Positions 59,728-64,000 of a stretch of 64,000 nucleotides of DNA are shown here, piece after piece. The position numbers and the translations under genes were made by a program. The notes below the pieces were generated by a model, which was given only the letters and a program-made list of their open reading frames with translations, was not told the DNA's origin and searched no databases. The number at the start of each line of letters is the position of its first letter. The stretch's first letter is position 1. Origin of the DNA: CAYSAD01 sp964428955 (GTDB lineage Bacteria; Patescibacteriota; Saccharimonadia; Saccharimonadales; Saccharimonadaceae); the NCBI GenBank assembly GCA_964428955.1, contig CAYSAD010000002.1:86314-150313 (forward strand). Direction: 5' to 3'.

Positions 59728-60804
59728 TTATTTTTTCTTATCAGCCAGGCTCAGTGAAATCTTGCGATTGTCTTTCTCGACTTCTATCACGATGAACTCT
59801 TTGCGTTCGTTGAGCGTGAAGACTTTTTCTGGATCGACATCACTGCCATCGCCAAGCTCAGAGATATGCACCAACGCTTCAACGCTTGGGCTTAACTGTA
59901 CGAAAGCACCAAACGGCGTGATGCGCGTGACCGTACCTTCGACTTTCGTACCGACCGGAAACTTCTCAATCTCTTTGGTCCACGGATCTTCTGTCAATTG
60001 CTTCATACTGAGACTCAAACGGTCTTTATCGATAGAAATAATCTTAGCGTCAATCGCCTGACCCGGTTTCACATAATCGCTTGGGTTGTTAACTCGTTCC
60101 CAGCTAATTTCTGAGATATGAACCAAACCTTCGATACCATCGACGTTGACGAAGACGCCAAAGTCGACCACACCAGTAACAACACCTTTGACGGCGTCAC
60201 CGACTTTCAGGCTCTGGAAGCGTTCAGCCAAGCCGTCTTTGATAGCTTCTTTTTCACTGAAGATCAGTTTGTTGGCTTTTCGATCACTATCAAGAATGCG
60301 GACTTTAAGAGTCTGGCCAACCAGTGCATTAAGTCGCTGGAGAATTTCATCCTTGTCGCTACTACCAACTCGTGGATAGTGTTCGGCTGACAGCTGTGAA
60401 ACCGGTAAAAATCCACGAACACCTTCGTATTCAACCAGTAGTCCGCCACGGTTGGCGTCGTATGGTGAAACTTCAATGATATCACCAGCTTCAAGCTTGA
60501 CAGCCACCTCTTCCCAGCCGCGATCTTTGACCGCTTTTCGAAGGCTCAAAAGCGAATAGCCGTTATCGAGTTCAGAATCAACTACACTAGCAGTTACTTC
60601 GTCGCCTTCTTTCAGAGTCCGTGAGAAGCCGACTTCGCGGCGTGGTACGAAACCAACACCTTGCGCACCGAGGTCAATCAAGACCTCGTGTTTTTTCATA
60701 CTTAATACTGTACCGGTGATAATATCACCTGCGTTTATCTGCTTAGCGCTGTCTTCGTTACCAGCGAGCAGGTCATCCATAGTTATTTGGGCCTTGGTTG
60801 CCAT
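59728..60804 (-). CDS. rpsA: 30S ribosomal protein bS1, four S1 domains
   Basis: 358 residues with four S1/OB repeats at about 20-90, 105-170, 195-265 and 280-350 (e.g. LKVGDAVKGVVTGVVDFGVFVNVDGIEGLVHISEI). Unwinds and binds mRNA at the 30S platform; E. coli has six repeats. A 16-bp palindrome lies between its SD and ATG. Confidence 0.94.
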   Translation of the reverse strand: MATKAQITMDDLLAGNEDSAKQINAGDIITGTVLSMKKHEVLIDLGAQGVGFVPRREVGFSRTLKEGDEVTASVVDSELDNGYSLLSLRKAVKDRGWEEVAVKLEAGDIIEVSPYDANRGGLLVEYEGVRGFLPVSQLSAEHYPRVGSSDKDEILQRLNALVGQTLKVRILDSDRKANKLIFSEKEAIKDGLAERFQSLKVGDAVKGVVTGVVDFGVFVNVDGIEGLVHISEISWERVNNPSDYVKPGQAIDAKIISIDKDRLSLSMKQLTEDPWTKEIEKFPVGTKVEGTVTRITPFGAFVQLSPSVEALVHISELGDGSDVDPEKVFTLNERKEFIVIEVEKDNRKISLSLADKKK

Positions 60805-60805
60805 A

Positions 60806-60825
60806 AGTCTTTTAAAAGACTCCTT
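60806..60825 (-). promoter_or_regulatory. Palindrome between SD and ATG of rpsA
   Basis: AGTCTTTTAAAAGACT (60806-60821) lies just before the rpsA ATG and overlaps the SD AAGGAG (60825-60820). The 16-nt palindrome can fold to a short hairpin separating SD and ATG. Confidence 0.55.
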
Positions 60826-60882
60826 CCTTAATTGTTATTACTTCGGCACGCAGCTATCGCCACACACCTCGTTATTAGCCCC

Positions 60883-60911
60883 ATTGTACGCTTATCTAAC
60901 AGATATGTCAA
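60883..60911 (-). promoter_or_regulatory. Promoter of rpsA
   Basis: TTGACA (60911-60906), 17-nt spacer, TACAAT (60888-60883), 78 nt upstream of the rpsA ATG. The -35 overlaps the end of the upstream gene at 60908. Confidence 0.75.
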
Positions 60912-61330
60912 AGGGACAGGTCGGGACGACGAGAGCGTAGATAAGCCGTGATTGCTAGTGTTAATGCGCCGATTGCCAACACCTGAAGCATAGTGTCAGC
61001 CGGACCGGTTTGCGAGAGTTCGGTGGCTTCTGGCTGACTTGTTTTGGTTGTTGATTTCGATGCGTCAGATTTCGCTGGTGACTTATCGTTATCGGTTTCA
61101 GTCACGGAGTTGCCATTCGCACTATCACTCGACGGTTTCTTATCGTCAGGTTTACTCTCGCCGTCATTTGCGGCGCCGGGAATTGTCACTTCCGGTGTTG
61201 GCGTGTTAGCCGGTTCGCTCGGATGCATTTTTTGGGCGACGGCATAAAGCGCACCGCCAGCCGCCAGGACTAGGATAAAACCGATGACAATGAAACTCAG
61301 CGTCGAACCACCCTGATTTATTCGCGACAT
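60908..61330 (-). CDS. Surface protein with LPxTG-like C-terminal anchor, 140 aa
   Basis: N-terminal TM (about 12-34), an S/T/P/D/K-rich linker (about 38-110), then ELSQTGPAD (LPxTG-like, with Ser in place of Pro), a TM (about 115-133) and RSRRPDLSL. Two-TM plan with a sorting-signal-like end; no sortase gene is in the window. Function unknown. Confidence 0.7.
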   Translation of the reverse strand: MSRINQGGSTLSFIVIGFILVLAAGGALYAVAQKMHPSEPANTPTPEVTIPGAANDGESKPDDKKPSSDSANGNSVTETDNDKSPAKSDASKSTTKTSQPEATELSQTGPADTMLQVLAIGALTLAITAYLRSRRPDLSL

Positions 61331-61404
61331 AGTAGTCGTCTCCTCGCAATTATTTTCTCTACTATACTGTTTTTCGTTAACATGTGCAAGTGCCTGGCCT
61401 ATGG

Positions 61405-61410
61405 TACACT
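61405..61410 (+). promoter_or_regulatory. -10 element of the ROK kinase gene
   Basis: TACACT, TGG-extended, 6 nt before ATG 61417; leaderless spacing. It rejects the upstream TTG/GTG frame from 61384. Confidence 0.5.
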
Positions 61411-61416
61411 ATCATT

Positions 61417-62226
61417 ATGTTAGTGACGGTCGACACGGGTGGGACAAAAACGCTGGTTGCCAGTTTTTCGGCAAGTGGCAAACTGGAAACGACGACTAAA
61501 TTCCCAACACCGAAACAAGAGATGATATACATCTCGATGCTGGCGCAAACGATTGATGCACTCCGAGAAGATGCATCGCTTGATACAGTAGTCGTTGCCA
61601 TCCCAGGTATCGTCAAAAATGGCGTCGCCATTTCATGCGGCAATCTACCATGGACGAATTTCGATATCACAGCGGCTTTACGTAAACACTACCCCAAAGC
61701 GCGGATATTAGTGGAGAATGACGCCAATCTCGGTGGTCTTGGTGAAGTACGGCTACTCAAAGCCCCTCCTGAATCGGTTCTTTACACCACGATCAGCACC
61801 GGCATCGGTACGGGCATTATCACTAGTGGGAGTATCGACCCTGGTGTACGTTTTAGCGAAGGTGGGCACGCACTGGTGGAATATGATGGACTAGTACGGA
61901 CTTGGGAGTCATTCGCCTCGGGGGCGGCCATTTACAAAGCCTACGGCAAGTTTGGACGCGATATTACCAGCCAAAAAACCTGGCGACAGATTGCCGATCG
62001 AATTTCGCGCGGCTTTCTGGCGGTCATCCCTATCTTGCAGCCCGATCTCATCATTATCGGTGGCAGCATGGGAACACATTTCAGCAAATACGACGAGCAG
62101 CTTATCGGCATCCTGAAGGAACGCCTACCAGCTTATATTCCTTGTCCTGAGATTATCGAAGCCCGTCATCCTGAAGAAGCTGTACTTTATGGCTGTTATT
62201 TCTATGCAACTGACCAGCCTACTTAA
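61417..62226 (+). CDS. ROK-family sugar kinase
   Basis: 269 residues: phosphate 1 VTVDTGGTKTLVASF, catalytic ENDANLGGLGEVRL, and VLYTTISTGIGTGIITSG; GGHALVEYDG parallels the ROK GHxx motif, though the zinc Cys cluster is absent. Probably a glucokinase or N-acetylhexosamine kinase. It overlaps the next gene by 23 nt. Confidence 0.88.
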   Translation: MLVTVDTGGTKTLVASFSASGKLETTTKFPTPKQEMIYISMLAQTIDALREDASLDTVVVAIPGIVKNGVAISCGNLPWTNFDITAALRKHYPKARILVENDANLGGLGEVRLLKAPPESVLYTTISTGIGTGIITSGSIDPGVRFSEGGHALVEYDGLVRTWESFASGAAIYKAYGKFGRDITSQKTWRQIADRISRGFLAVIPILQPDLIIIGGSMGTHFSKYDEQLIGILKERLPAYIPCPEIIEARHPEEAVLYGCYFYATDQPT

Positions 62227-62659
62227 ACGGATTGCGCGCGACAACCCGGATATATCGTTCACCCCTGGTGAGACGTTTTCGTGGAATCATGCTGCCAAAG
62301 AGATCATTTACGACCCTACTCATCAATCACCGGCGCAGTTGCTCCATGAGCTGGCCCACGCTCTGCTCGGCCATCAAACATACCAGCGTGACATTCAGCT
62401 CGTTGGTATGGAGCGTGACACCTGGGAGTACGCACGAACGACGCTAGGACCTCAGTACAAAGTCGTTATTAGTGATGAAATCATCCAATTATCACTCGAT
62501 AGCTATCGCGATTGGCTACACGCGCGTAGCACCTGTCCTCAGTGCGATGCCACCGGTATCGAACAGCGGAAGCAGCAGTACCTCTGCCCTGCCTGTGCCT
62601 ACACTTGGCGGGTTAACGAGGCCCGTACCTGCGGCTTGAAACGCTACGCTACAAAATAA
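62204..62659 (+). CDS. Zincin-like metalloprotein with zinc ribbon
   Basis: About 151 residues (alternative ATG 62189 adds five). HELAHALLGH (HExxHxxxxH) near residue 44, and a C-terminal zinc ribbon: STCPQCDATGIEQ and YLCPACAYTW (CxxC pairs). A predicted peptidase or scaffold; substrate unknown. It overlaps the ROK kinase gene. Confidence 0.75.
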   Translation: MQLTSLLKRIARDNPDISFTPGETFSWNHAAKEIIYDPTHQSPAQLLHELAHALLGHQTYQRDIQLVGMERDTWEYARTTLGPQYKVVISDEIIQLSLDSYRDWLHARSTCPQCDATGIEQRKQQYLCPACAYTWRVNEARTCGLKRYATK

Positions 62660-62680
62660 CCTCTCCTTGGCGGAGAGGTT
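62658..62680. terminator. Bidirectional terminator between the metalloprotein and KGG genes
   Basis: Nine-bp stem AACCTCTCC/GGAGAGGTT around TTGGC with TTATTTTA on the plus side. Confidence 0.75.
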
Positions 62681-62707
62681 ATTTTAGTATGGCTACTTCT
62701 TTATAAA

Positions 62708-62929
62708 TTACGCAGCCAGCGTGACGTCAACTTTTGTGACATCTTTTTTGGTACGGCGACTAATACGGCCACCCTTTGCACCAGCGATACGAGCTAACTC
62801 TGGGTTAGCAGCGAAACCACCGGTTGTACCATTTTGACCACCTTTTGCACCAATTTTGGCGTAAAAGTTAGGGTCTTTTGCTAAGTTCTTTTGTGCAGCC
62901 TTCAGGCCGCCTGCTTTTGTTCCTGCCAT
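62708..62929 (-). CDS. KGG-repeat general stress protein, 73 aa
   Basis: From ATG 62929: MAGTKAGGLKAAQ, then KIGAKGGQNGTTGG and RIAGAKGGRISRR, the KGG repeat of small desiccation/stress proteins. SD AAGGAG 9 nt upstream picks this ATG over the frame to 62962. Transcribed from a TTGACA/TAATGT promoter with a palindrome at its start site. Confidence 0.88.
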   Translation of the reverse strand: MAGTKAGGLKAAQKNLAKDPNFYAKIGAKGGQNGTTGGFAANPELARIAGAKGGRISRRTKKDVTKVDVTLAA

Positions 62930-62955
62930 AGTGGTGGACTCCTTATAATTTAAAA

Positions 62956-62980
62956 GTTCCACGCCGCGTAGACGTGAAAC
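62956..62980 (-). promoter_or_regulatory. Leader hairpin of the KGG gene
   Basis: GTTTCACG (62980-62973) pairs with CGTGGAAC (62963-62956) through one G-U pair, 9-nt loop, 26 nt before ATG; AAGGAG follows it. Possible RNA stability or thermosensor element. Confidence 0.35.
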
Positions 62981-62996
62981 CCTCTCTTATTACCTC

Positions 62997-63048
62997 ACAC
63001 ATGATATGTGTATGTTTCTACATTAGCATAGCATAGGCAGTTTGTCAA
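62997..63048 (-). promoter_or_regulatory. KGG gene promoter with start-site palindrome
   Basis: TTGACA (63048-63043), 17-nt spacer, TAATGT (63025-63020). ACACAT-ATC-ATGTGT (63011-62997) is a 15-bp palindrome overlapping the predicted start site (about 63013), a typical repressor position. No other gene lies between 62930 and 63203. Confidence 0.65.
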
Positions 63049-63153
63049 TATTTACGTAAGCACTTTTTTATTGTAATTATACCGTTGCACATATCCGCAT
63101 GGTGCGATATTATGAATAAGCACCTGTTTGAATCCCAAACTTAGATTCAAATC

Positions 63154-63187
63154 AAAAACGACCACATCTGCGAGATTGGTCGTTTTT
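63154..63187 (-). terminator. Terminator after the MazG-like gene
   Basis: Eleven-bp stem AAAAACGACCA/TGGTCGTTTTT (63187-63177 with 63164-63154), 12-nt loop. A second inverted repeat TTTGAATC/GATTCAAA lies just beyond (63127-63150). Confidence 0.8.
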
Positions 63188-63203
63188 ATATTGTAGACGA
63201 AGC

Positions 63204-63527
63204 CTAAGCGCCAATTGTCTTCTCGAGATACAGCTTCTTAGAGAAACCACCTTTTCTATTATTCTTAGTATCTCGCGCCTTTGTAATGTCTGACGCACTC
63301 CAGCCAAATACTTCATCAAGAGCACTCAAAACCTCTCCCACATCGGCACGCTCTTCGAGACTTCCTATTGATTCCAGCAGTTCTCTGGCCTCCTCTATAA
63401 GTTTTTCCAGGAGCGCAATCTTATATTCTTCATCTGTTAAAACTCGAGCTATAGGAGTTTCTCCAGTATCTTTGATAATTTCGGGAATCTTATCTCGTAC
63501 AAGTTTATTGTAGAATTTTTCGGCCAT
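63204..63527 (-). CDS. MazG-like / phosphoribosyl-ATP pyrophosphatase-like protein
   Basis: 107 residues: KFYNKLVRDKIPEIIKDTGETPIARVLTDEEYKIALLEKLIEEARELLES, a MazG/PRA-PH-type helical nucleotide pyrophosphatase pattern (VRDKIP; EExxE-like EKLIEEARE). Likely house-cleaning NTP hydrolase. ATG 63527 lies 6 nt after TATACT; the frame to 63827 runs through the 5S gene and is rejected. Confidence 0.83.
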   Translation of the reverse strand: MAEKFYNKLVRDKIPEIIKDTGETPIARVLTDEEYKIALLEKLIEEARELLESIGSLEERADVGEVLSALDEVFGWSASDITKARDTKNNRKGGFSKKLYLEKTIGA

Positions 63528-63533
63528 GACTAT

Positions 63534-63539
63534 AGTATA
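63534..63539 (-). promoter_or_regulatory. -10 element of the MazG-like gene
   Basis: TATACT on the minus strand, 6 nt before ATG 63527, between the rRNA terminator and the gene. Confidence 0.5.
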
Positions 63540-63550
63540 CGACTTCTTTC

Positions 63551-63582
63551 TTAAAAGAGAAAAGCCACCCTGTTCGGATGGC
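63551..63582 (-). terminator. Terminator of the rRNA operon
   Basis: Stem GCCATCC/GGGTGGC (63582-63576 with 63570-63564, one G-U), loop GAACA, then TTTTCTCTTTT on the minus strand, 11 nt after the 5S 3' end. Confidence 0.8.
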
Positions 63583-63592
63583 CTAACTATAA

Positions 63593-63702
63593 TTCGGCAC
63601 CGTGCTAGTTTCCCACTTGTGGCAGTATAATCGCCGCTGATGAGCTTAACTTCTGTGTTCGGAATGAGAACAGGTGTTTCCTCATCGCCATGGGCACCGA
63701 AG
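63593..63702 (-). rRNA. rrf: 5S ribosomal RNA
   Basis: The minus strand reads TTCGGTGCCCATGGCGATGA... with the conserved loop B/C region GAACACAGAAGTTAAGC and a 3' end GGTGCCGAA that pairs with the 5' end (TTCGGTGCC). Length about 110 nt; ends are estimated from the terminal helix. Confidence 0.9.
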
Positions 63703-63718
63703 TAAGGTTTTACGCGCT

Positions 63719-63752
63719 TTTTCGCTACTATTATTTCAGTAGTGGGCGAAAA
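63719..63752 (-). other. 5S-23S spacer processing stem
   Basis: TTTTCGC (63719-63725) pairs with GCGAAAA (63746-63752), and CTACT with AGTAG inside. It lies upstream of 5S in the rRNA transcript and probably guides RNase processing. Confidence 0.5.
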
Positions 63753-63892
63753 CCTTGCTTCGGCGTCCAAAACGTTGGACACGGTTTGTAAGTTTTTAAA
63801 AACTGACGTCGGTGTGCTATACACCAATTACTAGTTAAGTCTACCTAATCACCTCTGTTAATGCAAGCATTAACGTTGATGATAAGGACATA

Positions 63893-64000
63893 AAAAGGCG
63901 ATGGGACTATTAGTACGCTTCAGCTCCATACATTACTGTACTTCCACCTTGCGCCTATCAAACAGATAATCTTTCTGTGTCCTCATAGGGAAATCTAATC
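63893..64000 (-). rRNA. rrl: 23S ribosomal RNA, 3' end
   Basis: The minus strand ends GAAGCGTACTAATAGTCCC..., the 3' domain sequence of 23S (E. coli: GGTACTAATGAACCG), preceded by TTGATAGGCGCAAGGTGG. The rest lies beyond the right edge; 3' end about 63893. Order 23S-5S on the minus strand. Confidence 0.88.

Noticed and set aside
62956..62980. ParB parS site (GTTTCACG core)
   Set aside because: Only one arm resembles parS; the other is CGTGGAAC with a 9-nt gap.
63528..63827. N-terminal extension of the MazG-like gene
   Set aside because: Runs through the 5S rRNA and rRNA terminator; promoter spacing picks ATG 63527.
1..64000. UGA recoding (code 25)
   Set aside because: Core genes end at UGA and an RF2 gene is present.
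1..64000. CRISPR array, IS element, prophage or tRNA
   Set aside because: No spaced direct repeats, transposase, phage genes or cloverleaf seen in the intergenic regions.

Overview
The window is a gene-dense bacterial chromosome segment of mixed orientation, mostly minus strand. It is best explained as a Candidatus Saccharibacteria (TM7, Patescibacteria/CPR) genome. Reasons: many compact housekeeping enzymes (short adenylate kinase, ProRS without an insertion domain, IF-2 with a minimal N-terminus, short MurI), type-B bL31, type-2 IleRS, two proteins resembling DUF5663, a large Ig-like surface protein, and leaderless promoters mixed with Shine-Dalgarno genes. RF1 and RF2 are both present and every core gene reads through in the standard code with UGA as stop, which argues against the UGA=Gly lineages (Gracilibacteria, Absconditabacteria). 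The lineage call is inference from gene content, not a tree.

Layout. 1-3.6 kb: ftsE-ftsX, a PcsB-like CHAP hydrolase and a Ctp protease (a cell-separation module). 3.6-16 kb: prfB, murI, murD, an M16 peptidase, secA, hpf, serS, a MacB/LolD-type ABC exporter and lysS. 16-23 kb: greA, then proS, a CPBP protease, rseP, uppS, frr, tsf and rpsB. 23-31 kb: rpmE, prfA, prmC, htrA, lepB, parAB, rplU, galU. 31-36 kb: surface proteins, a CAP/SCP protein and a giant Ig-like protein of about 1255 residues. 36-39 kb: small acidic or membrane hypotheticals. 38.8-49.6 kb: ileS behind a candidate T-box leader, a DUF1295 protein, VKOR with a thioredoxin-fold partner, nrdR, ftsZ, ftsA, map, adk, yqeY, rpsU. 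50-57 kb: recJ, a wHTH regulator, priA, def, fmt and a DUF5663 cluster. 57.9-62.7 kb: infB, rpsA, a ROK kinase, a zinc-ribbon metalloprotein. 62.7-64 kb: a KGG stress protein, a MazG-like protein, 5S rRNA and the 3' end of 23S rRNA (minus strand).

How it works together. Most genes serve translation (RF1/RF2 with PrmC, RRF, EF-Ts, IF-2, S1, S2, S21, L21, L31, four aminoacyl-tRNA synthetases, Def/Fmt/Map), envelope growth and division (MurI, MurD, UppS, FtsZ/A/E/X), secretion and envelope quality control (SecA, LepB, HtrA, RseP, Ctp, VKOR), and replication or segregation (ParAB, PriA, RecJ).

Most notable signals: (1) about 18 genes whose start codon lies 6-11 nt after a -10 hexamer, implying leaderless or nearly leaderless mRNAs; (2) a candidate isoleucine T-box ahead of a 144-aa gene and ileS; (3) an NrdR homologue with no zinc-ribbon cysteines; (4) a thioredoxin-fold protein without CxxC next to VKOR; (5) a surface protein with duplicated cysteine-pair domains. 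No tRNA, CRISPR array, insertion sequence or prophage was recognised.
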